Notes: a model not told the origin generated them from the letters alone. A DNA stretch of 64,000 bases from Schistocerca nitens (GCF_023898315.1 NC_064615.1:738208950-738272949), one strand, 5' to 3'. Shown: positions 31,905 through 44,230, counted from the stretch's first letter. Program-made: numbers and translations.

Positions 31905-32066
31905 TGCAATGGCCCACGCATTGGACTCGTGTTTGGGAGAAGTATGGTTCAAACATCCGCCCAGCAGTCCAGACTTCCCTAAATCGTTTAATGCGTATAC
32001 CTTGATGATTACTTTCGAAAGGTCACGGCCGATTTCCTTCGCCAGCTTGTCGTCGACCAGATATTA
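31905..32066 (+). repeat. Decayed tRNA-headed SINE (family C, subtype 2)
   Basis: Head ggcccacgcattggactcgtgt, B-box-like atggttcaaacatcc (31946-31960), then a ctaaatcgtttaatg..tttcgaaaggtcacggccga body, as in the cleaner copy at 32795-33018. Confidence 0.65.
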
Positions 32067-32099
32067 ATTCTAGTCTTCCTATCTTCTTTTCAAATGTCA

Positions 32100-32460
32100 T
32101 GTTACCAGGTCAGTCTCTTCCTCGTCTTTCAAGCACAGGGATGGATGTACCATCTTTTGTCTATTCTTTCCCCACTAAGCCCATCTGCCCTCACCTTCAC
32201 CTCCCCTAAATTCCCCATCCACCCCATACCTCCCATACACCATTCTCCGCCCTCCATCCTCCCCCCCCCCCCTTCCCACTAATTCTCGTACTTACCGTTG
32301 TACCGTCTTTTGTCGACCCCTGCAGCCCCCTCCCCCCCCCCTAAAAAAAAGAAACATTCCATAGCTATCGTTCTACCATCTTTTGTCTATTCCCTCCGTT
32401 TCTTCCCTGCCCTACAGTCCCCAACTCCCTTTTTTCCTGCCCACCTTCCAGTTCCCTCTA
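32100..32460. repeat. Pyrimidine-rich tract with three 'taccrtcttttgtc' repeats
   Basis: The motif recurs at about 32148, 32299 and 32370, each followed by a short C-rich arm, two of which contain C-homopolymers. Looks like a diverged tandem of about 70-150 bp. Confidence 0.55.
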
Positions 32461-32794
32461 GTACACAGTAGGGTATTTGGATAGTATATTGTGGGCACTG
32501 TCGTATATTGTGAAGCCTATAGTACTTTTATAATTACATGTACAAATATTTAAATGTAAACAAATAGTGAAAACAAAAAAATGGCGAGCTGCACTAAACC
32601 AGTCTTTATACTGAAGACGGAAACAATAACAGAATATGATGCATCGCAACACAGTCTGCTGACGATCGTCGTTTTGAATAATTTTGGAAAGAAACAGTTC
32701 TGTTCACTAATAGGGCTGGTACGGAACTGTACTGCATCGTAATAAAAGGATGGCATGAGGCTTATTAGACTGAGTTTGCAATTGCTTTTGACAA
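32461..32794. other. No recognised feature
   Basis: AT-rich interval with only short, unsupported frames. Confidence 0.4.
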
Positions 32795-33018
32795 GGCGAC
32801 GTGGCGCAGTAGTTGGCACACTGGACTGGCATTAGGGAGGACGACGGTTCAAACCCGCGCCCGGTTATCGTCATCCAGGTTTTCTGTGATTTCTCTAAAC
32901 CGCTTCAGACAAATGCTGGGATGATTCCTTTGAAAGGGCACGACTGACTTCCTTCCCTAATCCGATGGGACCGTTGACCTTGCTGTTTGGTCCCTCCCCC
33001 AAATCAGCCAACCAACCA
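32795..33018 (+). repeat. tRNA-derived SINE (family C, subtype 2)
   Basis: The clearest copy: A-box-like gtggcgcagtagttggcac, B-box-like acggttcaaacccg (32847-32860), a ctaaaccgcttcagacaaatg body with gaaagggcacgactgac, and a tail of ccaaatcagccaaccaacc. A related, poorer copy follows at 33270-33420. Confidence 0.85.
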
Positions 33019-33269
33019 GTTTCTTTTGTAATATTTATTGATTTGTTTTGTTAGATATGTTACTGCAGACATCACAATCGCAATGAATATTTGTATACTT
33101 ATAAACTCAATCTTTTGAGGCCGGAGAAACATAAAATGACCTGAATATCAATATCAGTTTCATGCATAACGAAGCGTTCGAGACCAAAACCTCTCGAATC
33201 AGGTAGAAATTCACTCTTCAGATATTTCCTGACGACATCTGAAAGTCTACTGATAAAGTACCTCTTGAA
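33019..33269. other. No recognised feature
   Basis: Spacer between two SINE copies; nothing recognised. Confidence 0.35.
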
Positions 33270-33420
33270 CCACTGAATGAGAAGGTGAAGTCGTTAGGTC
33301 ACTGGGCTCACATCCCGAAGGATTGCGGCTGCGATCCCTGACCAGTAATTCAGTATCAGCCTTCCTGAAGTTTCCCTAAAGCGCTTCAGGCAAAAGGCGG
33401 GATGGTTCTTTTCAAAAACA
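33270..33420 (+). repeat. Decayed tRNA-headed SINE (family C, subtype 2)
   Basis: Shares gcgcttcaggcaaaaggcgg and gatggttcttttcaaa with the family body (33380-33415). The head gtaggtcactgggct is degraded. Confidence 0.6.
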
Positions 33421-33749
33421 ACCCTCACAATTTTCTCTCTCATCCTACTCCAATCAGAGCTTTTGCTTCATCTCTAAGTAGCGCATCATCAAACGTTAAT
33501 CTTTCTGCACTCCCAGTCACCGTCAGTATCCATTTGCCCGTTATGGAGGCTTTCACAGTCATTATTAATTATATACAAGTTGTCTGCCCTAAGAGTCGTC
33601 AAGTGCTCTTTCTCTGGTGCTTCGGCAGGAATCTTGTTTTTGCTATGTGTAGCTGGAGCCATCCCAAACAGGTACTCGTCATCACATCTTTCGCTCGACC
33701 ACCAACGTCGACAGGACGCGTCGGTTTATTTCGTTCTACAAACAATATA

Positions 33750-35157
33750 CACTACTGGTCATTAAAATTGCTACACCACGAAGATGACGTGCTACAGACG
33801 CGAAATTTAACCGACAGGAAGAAGATGCTATGATATGCAAATGATTATCTTTTCAGAGCATTCACACAAGGTTGGTGCCGGTGGTGACACCTACACCGTG
33901 CTGACATGAGGAAAGTTTCCAACCAATTTCTCATACACAAACAGCAGTTGACCGGCGTTGCCTGGTGAAACGTTGTTGTGATGCCTCGTGTAAGAAGGAG
34001 AAAATCGTAATATCACGTTTCCGACTTTGATAAAGGTCAGATTGTAGCCTATCACGATTGCGGTTTATCGTATGACGACATTGCTGCTCGCGTTGGTGGA
34101 GATCCAATGACTGTTAGCAGAATCTGGAATCGGTGGGTTCAGGAGGGTAATACGGAACGCCGTGCTGGATCCCAACAGCCTCGTATCAGTAGGAGTCGAG
34201 ATGACAGGCGTCTTATCCGCATGGCTGTAACGGATCGTGCAGCCACGTTTCGATCCCTGAGTCAACAGATGGGGACGTTTGCAAGACAACAACCATCTGC
34301 ACGAACAGTTCGACGACGTTTGCAGCAGCATGGACTGTCAGCTCGGAGACCATGGCTGCGGTTAGCCTTGACGCTGCACCACAGACAGAAGCGCCTGCGA
34401 TGGTGTACTGAAACGCCGAACCTGGGTGCACGAATGGCAAAACGTCATCTTTTCGGATGAATCCAGGTTCTGTTTACAGCCTCATGATGGTCGCATCCGT
34501 GTTTCGCAACATCGTGGTGAACACACATTTCAAGCGTGTATTCGTCATCGCCGTACTGGCGTATCACCCAGCGTGATGGTATGGGGTGCCATTGGTCACA
34601 CGTCTCGGTCACCTCTTGTTCGCATTGACGGCACTTTGAACAGTGGACGTTACATTTCAGGTGTGTTACGGCCCGTGGCTCTACCCTTCATTCGATCCCT
34701 GCGAAACCCTACATTTCAGGAGGATAATGCACGATCGCATGTTGCAGGTCCTGTACGTGCCTTTCTGGATACAGAAAATGTTCGACTGCTACCCTGGCCA
34801 GCACATTCTCCAGATCTCTCACCAACTGAAAACGTCTGTTCAATGGTGGCCGAGCAACTGGCTCGTCACAATACGCCAGTCACTACTCTTGAAGAACTGT
34901 GGTATCGTGTTGAAGCTGCATGGGCAGCTGTACCTGTACACACCATCCAAGCTCTGTTTGACTCAATGCCCAGGCGTATCGAGGCCGTTATTACGGCCAG
35001 AGGTGGTTGTTCTGGGTACTGATTTCTCAGGATCTATGCACCCAAATTGCGTGAAAATGTAATCACATGTCAGTTCTAGTAAAATATATTTGTCCAATGA
35101 ATACCAGTTTATCATCTGCATTTCTTCTTGGTATAGTAATTTTAATGGCCAGTAGTG
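33750..35157 (+). mobile_element. Tc1-like transposon, nearly intact
   Basis: Ends CACTACTGGTCATTAAAATT (33750) and its complement (to 35157) with TA on both sides. 1408 bp, a normal length. It lies in a SINE-rich area. Confidence 0.94.
33981..35022 (+). pseudogene. Tc1-like transposase with one stop and one frameshift
   Basis: ATG 33981 (MPRVRRRKS) is followed by a TAA at codon 10 (34008-34010). After it the frame continues YHVSDFDKGQIVAYHDCGLS.. (HTH) to about 34411, where a small indel changes frame. The second part (34426-35022) holds the first catalytic Asp (VIFSDESRF), GRIRVSQHRGE, SPSVMVWGAIGH, second Asp (FQEDNARSHVAG), LLPWPAHSPDLSPTENVCSM and ends in ARGGCSGY. D-to-E spacing is 34 residues, the classical Tc1 value. 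Needs only two repairs, so it is a young inactive copy. Residue positions are given per frame. Confidence 0.92.
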
Positions 35158-36189
35158 TAATTTTTAAACCAGAATTTTACGTACCCAGTCGATAGAGCGG
35201 TCCCAGATTGGTCTAGTGCCATATTCGTGTTTTTGATAAGTATTAAAAGGGGCGGCGAAACACGAAGAACAGCCAGTACTCGAGCAACGAAAGCACTGCC
35301 CTGGCCCACGCTGCTACTACCGCCATGCAGTAGCAGCGCTGCTCAGTCGCTGTCGGAGTACTAGTTTTTCTAGTGTTACACTGCCCTTGGCAACATATAT
35401 CGACAGCACGAATATCGCACTAGGCTAATTAGGGACTTCTCTAGCGAATGGACACTTAAAATTCCACTTTAAAAGTCATTTTGTTTGCAGCGGGAAACAA
35501 ACCGACGCTTTCCAGCCACACTGCACGTCGCATGAAATGTGTGATGAGCAGTATTTGTTTGGGATGGCTCTAGCTACACTTAGCAAAAACAAGATTCCAA
35601 ATACCTGTCGAAACACCAGAGAAAAAGCGCCTGACGACTCTTAGGGCGGACACCCTGTTTATACCGAATCCCCTCCCTAAAAATCGAGAAGAATGTTGTG
35701 TAAGAGTATATATTTTAAATTTCGCTTTTGTAATGTGTGGATGCAGTCAGCCTAAGAAAGGAATATCCATCCAGTGTTTCATGCGACGCCTGGTGCAGAC
35801 AGAAACGTCATTACAAGAAAGAAGAATCCACCTGCTCGATCGATAGAGCGTCCTCAAATTAGTCTGGAGGAATATTCAGTTCAAGGACATCTATTGACGA
35901 TGACAGCTGTGTGCAGTGCCGTGTCTTCCCAGTACTGCCATACCGCTAGCAGCTTCAGGTAGTGGCTACAGGAAATACTTCACCTTTAGCGTCTTTGAAC
36001 TGAATATCACAGTACACTAATCTGTGCACGTGTGAATCTACAGAATTAAACTTTAAAACAAAATTTTGCTTGTTATAAGAATCAAAACATCGGAGATCGT
36101 CTTACTCATCTGACGATGAGTCTCCGCGTGAGCTGACTCAATCCACAAATTATTAAAACGAAACGAAAAAAACTCATAAAAGATCAGAG
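35158..36189. other. No recognised gene; a 40-bp direct repeat
   Basis: The stretch cgatagagcggtcccagatt (35190-35209) recurs, diverged, at 35840-35880, followed in both by an 'atattc' end. Nothing else recognised. Confidence 0.4.
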
Positions 36190-37583
36190 ACACGACACAT
36201 GATACTCCAGGGAGGAACTATCTTCGCGGATCATTTTCATACAATATCCTATATAAATGAAAAGTTACTAAGAAAAGCTAAATCAAGGAAGATGCACAAT
36301 TTGTCAGAAATTAGGCCGTATGGAATGTAAAGAAATAAGTGATAGGACAATAGTGAAAGAAAAGAATAACATTAATGTTGCATTAAATAGAAGGGCTATA
36401 AATGATGACTCTCAAGTAACAAATGCGTTTAATAATCATTTTTTAAATATGGTAGAATACATAGCGACAAACAATTCAAGAGAAAGTTCACAGAGTTAAG
36501 AAAGCAACTCTCATAAAATTCAATCATACAAATGTATCACCGACTTATCCCTCAGAAATTAAAAAATAAATTATGTTCTCTCAAAGGTAAAAGCTCATCT
36601 GGATATGGTGGTCTTTCCAACAGTGCTAAAGATTTGTTCCCACATAATAAGTTCTATCTTATCTGAAATACGCAACGCATCACTAACTCAAAGGATTTTT
36701 TGAGAGAGATTCAAATCTGCCATTGTTAAATTACTCTGTAAGAAAGATGATAGGAGAGATGCAAGAACTACCGACCTGTTTTACTACGGACATCATTCAT
36801 CAAAATTTTGGACATGTTGATGTGTTCCAGAATAGTATCCCATCTGAGCAATGATAATATCCGCAGTGAATCACAGTTCGGATTTTAGAAGAGTTACATT
36901 TCTGAGAATGCCTTTTACCTCTCGCCATATTTAATATGCATTAAATAACAAAATAGCAGCGTTTGGTATTTTCTGTGATCCCTCTAGTCATTTGACTGTG
37001 TGAATCACCATATTCTCCTAAGTAAACTGAGGTTTTACGGAAGTGATAGTGCAGCTAACCGATGGATAATGTCATAACCAACCAAAAGAATGCAGAAAGT
37101 TGTACTTAGTGTTTCGACCAATGTAATCAGACAAGATTCTTCTGGATGGGGAGAAATCGCATATGGGGGTTCTCCATAGCTCAATCTTAGTTCCATCGTT
37201 CTTCCTCTTATACATATAAACGATATTCCGTCTAATAAACAACAAGGAGAATTTGTTCTTTTTGCGGATGATACTACTATTGTAATCAATTCAAACATAC
37301 AGACAACAACAGAAGAAAAGGAAACCGATGTTCTTAAAAGTGTCATTGACTGGTTTTCTGCGAATAGTCTCAGTGTTAATTTTAAAAAGACGCAACATAT
37401 TTTGTTCTTCACATCTAGAGGTATTACTGCAATGATAAGTGTAACATATGAATCGGAAACAATAAATAAAGTGTCCACATTGATGAGAATTAAACTGTAA
37501 AAAGCACATTTTGAAAGTCCTAAAATACTTCTTTCATTCACATTTGTAAAACATGGAGAGATACAGATTAGTAATTTGACATA
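36190..37583 (+). pseudogene. Jockey-like LINE reverse transcriptase, broken
   Basis: Same family as 25642-26190. Readable order: EIKKxI-type linker and LKGKSSSGYGGLSN (36560-36620), KNYRPVLLRTSFIKILDMLM (36760-36820), SESQFGF (36870), FYLICIK region, VNHHILLSKLRFYG (37000-37040), QKVVLSVSTNVIRQDSSGWGE (37090-37160), and the active-site box VLFADDTTIV (37256-37285) followed by ADWFSANSLSVNFKKTQ (37340-37390). The FADD box is intact, but several stops and a destroyed QGS-ILGP segment (37165-37200) make it dead. Interrupted at 37584 by a Tc1-like element; I could not find its continuation after 38949. Confidence 0.82.
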
Positions 37584-38948
37584 CACTGGTGTCCAAAATT
37601 AAAGCAACAATCGGAAATTTTGCAATATTGCGTTTATTTTGCCAGAAAATAGTAAAACAGATGATAGTAAAGTAGAAATAGTGTAAAGAATACAGAACGT
37701 AAACAACTACAACATGCATAACAGTACAAAAAATGCTCTTCGTTTTTTCCAATTTAACGGACTTGTACACACATTCCGACAACTGGTCAATGTGCTGAGT
37801 ATGAGATGCGACTACATCTGGCAGCAATACAGGCCTGACAACAACAGGTCATGCTGTGAATGACGTCATCAATCTCATTTTGAGCCAAAAACACTCATAC
37901 TTCCCGCAAAGCTGCTCGCAGTCTTGGAGAGTGGTTGGTGGATGCTGACGAGTTGCGAGCCGTCTCCCTAGTGCATCCTAGACGTGCTGTATAGGATACA
38001 AATCGGGAGCGGGAGGAGGCCTCGCCATCCTACAATATCTTCCGTTTATAAGGAAACGTCAACCACCAGTGCCCTATGCGGTCGAGCATTATCATTCATC
38101 AGTACAAAATCTGGGTCCACAGCAACTCAGAACAACCGCACTTGAGATCCCAAGATCTCGTTACGATAACTGACAGCAGTAAACCTTTCCTATTCAGCCG
38201 TACAGCTTCATGAAGAGGTGTTTAAGTGGTCAACATAATCCCTGTCCACACCATCAGGGATCCCCCTCGATATCGGTTCATTTCGACAATATTTGGATCC
38301 CGAAATGGTGTGCCATGTTCCCTCCAGATACGAATCTGTCTAGAATCGAGAATTACTCTCCGGACCAAATCGGGACTCATTCGTGAAAAGAACATTGGCC
38401 GACTGTTCAACCGTTCAGGTGGCATGTTGACGACTACACTCTAGATGTTCCCTTCCTTGAAGAGGCGTGAGAGGTACACATACAGTAGATCTTCGACAAT
38501 AAACGCCACTCTGCAGAAGCCTCCTGTATACCGTCTGCGTCGATACAATACGTCCAGTGCATGCTGACAAGTCAGATGCCAGTTGCCGTGCACTGCTAAG
38601 GCGGAACCGTCGTGCCCTTTTCGCCAAATAATCCTCTCTGATGTCACGCGTGGTCGACCCTGTCCTGGTCTTTGGGAAACAGTTTCGGTCTCTACAAACT
38701 GTCGCCACATCCGAGAAGCAACAGAACGATTCACATTAAGCCATCGGGCCACATCAGTTTGCGACTGTCGAGCTTCCGTTCTTCCTATGGCCCTCCACGG
38801 CAAAGAGTCTGGTAGGCGTCTTCTCTGTGCCATACTGTACCGTCTGCGACAGTATACGCAGCGATTATGGACGTGTGACTAACCAGCGAACACTGCTCCG
38901 TTGGTAGGAGTCCTGACGCCATAGTTGCTCCAATTTTGGACGCCAGTG
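37584..38948 (-). mobile_element. Tc1-like transposon, decayed
   Basis: Ends CACTGGTGTCCAAAATTAAA (37584) and ccaattttggacgccagtg (to 38948) are inverted, with TA on both sides (37582-37583, 38949-38950). 1365 bp. It interrupts the Jockey-like LINE region. Confidence 0.92.
38222..38833 (-). pseudogene. Tc1-like transposase, N-terminal and mid part
   Basis: Minus strand from 38833: MAQRRRLPDSLPWRAIGRTEAR (HTH), VARWLNVNRSVASRMWRQF, RPGQGRPRVTS linker, then a frame change; RSSARQLASDLSACTGRIVSTQTV and PLTPLQGR (38440-38600), then at 38222-38425 RMSPDLVRRVILDSRQIRIWREHGTPFR, GGSLMVWTGIML. The first catalytic box should lie near the middle (a DESRF-like 'ERLNSRPMFFSRM' segment is altered), and the rest down to 37584 is unreadable. 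Broken by at least three frame changes. Confidence 0.85.
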
Positions 38949-39285
38949 TATTTTCATTCAATAATTTCAGATGGAATAATTAATGACTTCGGATAACTCA
39001 TCCTTAAGATAGAAAGTCTTCATTGTTCAAAAGGAACAGTAATACACATAATTACAATACGAGAAGAAAAAATGACTTTCATTACTCGACATTAAGGTGC
39101 ACAATGCTGGAACCAAAATTCTCGGTCACTGTAAAATGTCTGACAGCAAAGTACGTAGCCACACTTACAAAGTAATTGTTTTGAATATAAAATTATACCT
39201 TCCACATCATAACGATTTACGTGCAAAAGATCTATAGAACATGAAACTAACTAATTACAGATGTCATATATTCACATCGAATGAC
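38949..39285. other. No recognised feature
   Basis: Should contain the continuation of the interrupted LINE, but no RT motif is readable. Confidence 0.35.
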
Positions 39286-39505
39286 GTGGCCCGGTGATTG
39301 AGGTACTAATATCGTACTCTACAGGGGGGAATTCGAGTCCCCTCCAAGCCAGCTACACTTAACACTTCTCTAGTTTCTCTCTGTCACTGCGGGCTAATGT
39401 TTGACAGCTCCACAACCACTTCTTTTCCCATCTTTCTCTGAATGTTCAGTTGTCACTCACTTCGATGTTGACGGAACTCTAAACTGTAACTTGTCTTTCC
39501 ATTAT
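39286..39505 (+). repeat. tRNA-derived SINE (family C)
   Basis: Head gacgtggcccggtgattgag, B-box-like attcgagtcccc (39330-39341), then ctctctgtcac and a tail gatgttgacggaactctaaactg as in the 29986 copy. Confidence 0.75.
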
Positions 39506-39797
39506 CATCACCGCCATATTCTGAAGTTTATCTCTTGTTAATGCAACCACTTTCTAGGGTCTTTCTTTTCACTTTTTATCATTTAACCGTTGCAATACAT
39601 ACTTGTCTTCACGTCTTGGGATAAATGTTTCTCCTTCTGTTTTTTAGAGAGGTTGCCTATCTTCGCTTTTTTTTCAGGACCCTCTGATAGTCTTTACCTT
39701 GTGTTTCAATGACTCTCCTACATATTAACATTTCCTACGCCTTTAGCTGCTGCCTGTTTTTAAGTGCCCATTGTCTAACTCTCACATTCACAAATTA
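39506..39797. other. No recognised feature
   Basis: T-rich interval without recognisable content. Confidence 0.35.
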
Positions 39798-40902
39798 AAC
39801 TGAGGTCACAAAAATGATGGGATACAATATACACATATACAAATCGCGGTAGTACCGCTTACACAAGGTATAAGAGGGCAGTGCATTGGTGGAGCTGGAG
39901 ATTGTGGCCGCACGTCGGGAGTTAACAGACTTTGTATCCGGGATGGTAGTTGGAGCTAGACGCATGGGACACTCCATTTCGGTGTCGTTAGGGAGTTCAG
40001 TATTCTGAGATAGACAGTGTCAAGAGTGTGCAGAGAATACCAGATGTCAGGCATTACCTCTCACCAAGGACAACACAGTGGTCGACGGCCTTCACTTAAC
40101 GAGCGACTGCAGCGGCGTTTGTATGTTGTTGTCAGTGTTAACAGACAAGCAACAATGAGTGAAATAACGGCAGAAATCAGTGTGGGAGTACGACGAACGT
40201 ATCGTTTACGACAGTGCGGCGAAATTTACCGTTAACATGCTATAGCAGCAAGACGACCGACGCGAGAGCCTTTGCTAACAGCACGATATCGCCTGCAGCT
40301 CCTCTCCTGGGCTGGTGACCAAATCAGTTGGACCCTAGACGACTGGAAAACAGAGGTGTGGTCAGATGAGTCCCGATTTCAGTTGGCTGCTGATAGGGGT
40401 TGAGTTTGGTGCAGACCCCACGAATCCATGGACACAAGTTGTCAACAGGGCAGTGTGCAAGCTGGTGGTGGCTCCATAGATGTGTGGGTTGCGTTTACGT
40501 GGAATGGACTGTGTCCTCTGGTCCAACTGGTCCAACTGAACCAATCATTAACTTGGAGACCATTTGCTGCCATTCATGGACGTCACATTCCCAAACGAAG
40601 ATGGAGTTTTTAAAGATGACAGTGCACCATTCACCAGGCCATAGTTGTTCGCTGTTGGTTACAGAACATTCTGGATATATCGAACGAATTATTTGACCAA
40701 CCAGATCGTCCGACTTGAATCATATAGAACATTTATGGAACATAACCGAGAAGTCACTTCGTGCACAAAATCCTGCACAGGCAACACTTCCGGAATTATG
40801 TACGGCTGTGGAGGCAGCATGGTTCAGTATTTATGCAGGTGACTTCCAAGGAGGCCCGGCACGATATTAGGAGATATCCCATAACTTTTGTCGCCTCAGC
40901 GC
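39798..40902 (+). mobile_element. Tc1-like transposon (TIR tGAGGTcACAAAA type), decayed
   Basis: Left end actgaggtcacaaaaatgatgg (39799) and right end ccataacttttgtcgcctca (to about 40899) are inverted. Interior carries, in order, an HTH (39890-40230, e.g. RVCREYQMSGITSHQ, RRPSLNERLQRRL), WAGDQISWTLDDWKTEVWSDESRFQL (40310-40385, first Asp), a GGGSIDVWVAFTW box (40455-40500), and a degraded second Asp region near 40600. A second member of this family is at 57079-59140. Ends are approximate by a few bases. Confidence 0.85.
39880..40890 (+). pseudogene. Tc1-like transposase of the tGAGGT family
   Basis: The N-terminus reads EIVAARRELTDF (39900-39935) with the HTH following. Several frames are needed (the in-frame stops at 40224-40236 and 40400 are examples), and the downstream catalytic region is fragmentary, with HLWNI-like DE region at about 40735. 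The C-terminal ARRY-type end is absent. Inactive. Confidence 0.78.
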
Positions 40903-42349
40903 AGTGCGCTCCACAACAAATATTTAGCAAATGGTCTTCCTTGTATTGATTTTCATACACGTACCATCATTCGTTAAGATATTTCTCTTGTCCTGGACAG
41001 CATTTTTAGCAAGCATTAAACTTCTTAATTTCAGGAGCACATTCATTGTCTTCAGAAATGAAGTTTCTTGAATAGTAAAACTCTTTTCCATGTTCGGTTT
41101 TGAAATTTTTGACTGTCACGTTTTCAATGTTCGCTGGCCGCTCCTGAGTACTATTAATAGCTTCACTTTTTAAAATCTATCTTTATCTTTTTTTGGCTCA
41201 AATTCATTTTACGCGTATTTCAATAATAAATGATCAAAAATTATCTTCCCCCATGATAAATATTACATTTTCCAAACAAGGAACTTTAAATTGACGGATT
41301 TTGAAAATCAATGTGGTGGGACACAGATGTCCCTCGGAGCTAACTAGTCCCATATTTTCATTTAAACCTAAGATTTTCAAAGTTAAGCTTTTTTTGGTAG
41401 AGGTACTTTATAAGGATGGTAAATACGGGAAAAGTGTGACAAATCAGTACTAAAAAGTATTTATTTTCATGACAATGAAAAACATGAAATATCGCATATA
41501 AACTTAGAGACGCTCGATGCACTAATATGAAGGGCGGTTCGAGAATATTTTACGACACAAATGAGTTATCATTTGGCGCCCTTTCCCCCTATACCGTCGC
41601 ACACTTCGACCTTTGTCAATTTCCTATACTATTGTGGTATGCACTGTATTCGAATACAAATCTTGCATTAGGGCTCCCCTAACGTCCCTCTCGGCTTGGT
41701 GCCCAAGAGTCCCTTATTAACTGTAATAAATCCTGTATAGAAATCTTACAGTTGTGGTGCATAGGGTGCCCCTTTTAAGTTTGGCGCCGCCAGCGGCGGC
41801 TTGTGTAGCTTAGACCTTAAACATTCTCTGCTGCTATGTGTCATTTTGCTGTAATTCCTTCTTGTAATTTTATGCACGGACGTCTTCTTAAACTCCAGAA
41901 GGACTTACGAACGAGCCTGTGAATCCAGACGATGGTTCACATTATTCTTCTACAAGATCCATAAGCTGCCACTAGAATACAGATGTCTCAATGCTCAAAA
42001 GTGCGTATTATGTTAGTGCGACATGCACGTCACACCAAGCAGGAAAGGATTAACTTATGCTCTGTCCATTCATTGTAAATTGTATTTCATTGATCCATAA
42101 ATAATTTATAGAACAGGAGGTACATAATACATGACAAGTCAGCAAAGTTATATTACGAATTATGGAAGATGAAATAAAGGGAAAAGATATATGGTTGAAT
42201 GTGGTATTGCGGCATGATAAGAACAGATAAATAAGTAATTAAAGAAACAAAAAAGTTATAACTTATTATGTTTGTAGTGTTTAAAGTGTGACAGACTAGT
42301 CAGGAAGAATCAATGTACAAAGAAGTAATGAATTAAGAGGGATGCTTGA
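40903..42349. other. No recognised feature
   Basis: AT-rich stretch of about 1.4 kb. No tRNA-like head, RT, or transposase motif was found. Confidence 0.4.
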
Positions 42350-44230
42350 AGTTCTCTCAGACTATAGGTACTGCGATAATGCATAGCTCAGTAGGTACTT
42401 CAGTTGAAGAGGAATAGGAATGGACATCTCTAAAAAGGGCAATAACAAAAATTGGAAAGAAAAACATAGAAACAAGGAAGGTAACTGCGAATAAACCATG
42501 GATAACACAAGAAATACTTGAGCTGATCGATGAAGGTAGGAAGTACAAAAATGTGAAGGATAATTCAAGAATAGAGAAATACAAGTCACTCAAGAACAAA
42601 AGAGGAATTTCAGGAATCTAAGGCGAAATTGTTGCAGGGAAAATGAGAAGAAATCGAAAAATAAATGACTATCGGAAGAACTGACTCAGCGTATACAGAA
42701 GTCAAAACAATCTTCAGTGATATTAAAAGCTAAATCCAGAGCAGAGAGGGATTAGGTGAAAAGAGTACACTGAATGTCTCTATGAGGTGGAGGACTTGTC
42801 TGATGACGTGACAGAAGAAGAAACAGGACTCGACAGAGAAGGGATAGGGGATCCAGTATTAGAAACAAAATTTGAAAGGGCTTTGGAAGACTTAAGATCG
42901 GATGAGGCAGGAGGTACAGATAACACTCCAACAGAATTTCTGAAATCATTGCGCGTCGCGTTGGTGTGTTGAATGTATAAAACTGGCAGTACACCGTTAG
43001 ACTTTCAGAAAAACATCAACCACACAATTCCGAAGAATGCAAGAGACTACAAGTGCGAGAACCGTCGCAAAGTCCCCTTAACTGTTCATGGATCCAAGTC
43101 GCTGACGAGAACAAAATGCAGAAGAATGGGAAAAAATGAGGATCTCTTAGATGACGGTCAGTTTGGAAAGGTAAATGCACCAGAGGCAGCTCTGACATTA
43201 GGGTTGATGATGGAAACAAAACTAAAAATAAAATCAAGAACCGTTCATAGGATTTTTTGACCTGGTAAAAACATTCGACAGTGTAATGTGGTGCAAGATG
43301 TTCAAAATTGTGAGGAAAATAGGGGTAAGATGTAGGGGAAGATGAATGATACATAATATGCACAAGAACCAAGAGGGAACAATAAGACTGGAAGACCAAG
43401 AACTAAGTGCTCAGATTAAAAAGGGAGTGAGACAGGAATATAGCCTTTCGCCCCTACTGTTAATATCTACATCGAAGAAGTAATGACGGAAATCAGAGAA
43501 AGATTCAAGAATGGGATTTAAAGTCAAGATGAAAGGATATAGATGATAAGGTTCTCTGATGACATTGCTACTCTCAGTGGAACTGAAGAATTTCAGAATA
43601 TCTCGAAAAGAATGATCAGTCTAATGAAGACATAATATGAATTGAGACTAAATCGAAGAAAGATTAAAGTAATGAGAACAGTGAGAAACTTACATCAGAA
43701 CTGGGGATCACGAAGTAGATGAAGTTAAGGAGTTATGCTACCTAGGCAGCAAAAGAACCCATGCTGCACGAAGCAAGGGGACATAATAAGCAGACTAGCA
43801 CTGGAAAAAGGGCATTCCTGGCCAAGAGAAATCTACTAGTATCAAACATAGGCCTCAATCCGAGGAATAAATTACTGGGAAAGTACGTTTGCAGCACACC
43901 ATTGTATGGTAGTGGAATGTGGATTGTGGGAAAACCGGAACAGAATAGAATCGAAGCATTTGAGATATGGTGCTACAGAAGAATGTTGAAAATTAGGTGG
44001 ACTGATAAGGCAAGGAATGAGGAGGTTCTCCGCAGAATCAGCGAGGAAAGAAATAAATGAAAAAACTGACAAAAAGAAGAGACAAGATGATAGGACTTCT
44101 GTTAACACATCGGAGAATAACGTCCTTGGTACTAGAGGGAGCTCCAGAGGATACTAACTGCAGAGGAAGATAGCGATTGGAATATGTTGTTGTTGTTGTT
44201 GTAATTGAGAACGTAGGTTGCAATGGCTAC
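42350..44230 (+). pseudogene. RTE-like non-LTR retrotransposon, RT region
   Basis: In order on plus: RKVTANKPWITQEILELIDEG (42475-42540), a KYKSLKNKR linker, YEVEDLSDDVTEEETGLD (42780-42830), KFERALEDLRSDEAG (42866-42915), CMYKTGSTPLDFQKNINH (42970-43022), CENRRKVPLTVHGSKSLTRTKCRR (43060-43125), LLDDGQFGKVN (43146-43180), IRFSDDIATLSG (43548-43580, the RT active-site box with SDD in place of ADD), ERFKNGI, KVMRTVRN, then AFLAKRNLLVSNIGLNPRNK (43820-43875) and CYRRMLKIRWTDKARNEEVLRR (43970-44035), ending near EYV-IENVGCN at 44190-44225. Many stops and frameshifts. Same family as 4680-5575. Confidence 0.85.

Noticed and set aside
42357..42599. Hydrophobic minus frame resembling a membrane protein
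   Set aside because: It is antisense to the RTE-like LINE region (lysine-rich coding gives Phe/Leu/Ser-rich antisense).
43016..43399. 127-codon minus frame
   Set aside because: Antisense to the RTE-like RT; no independent signal.
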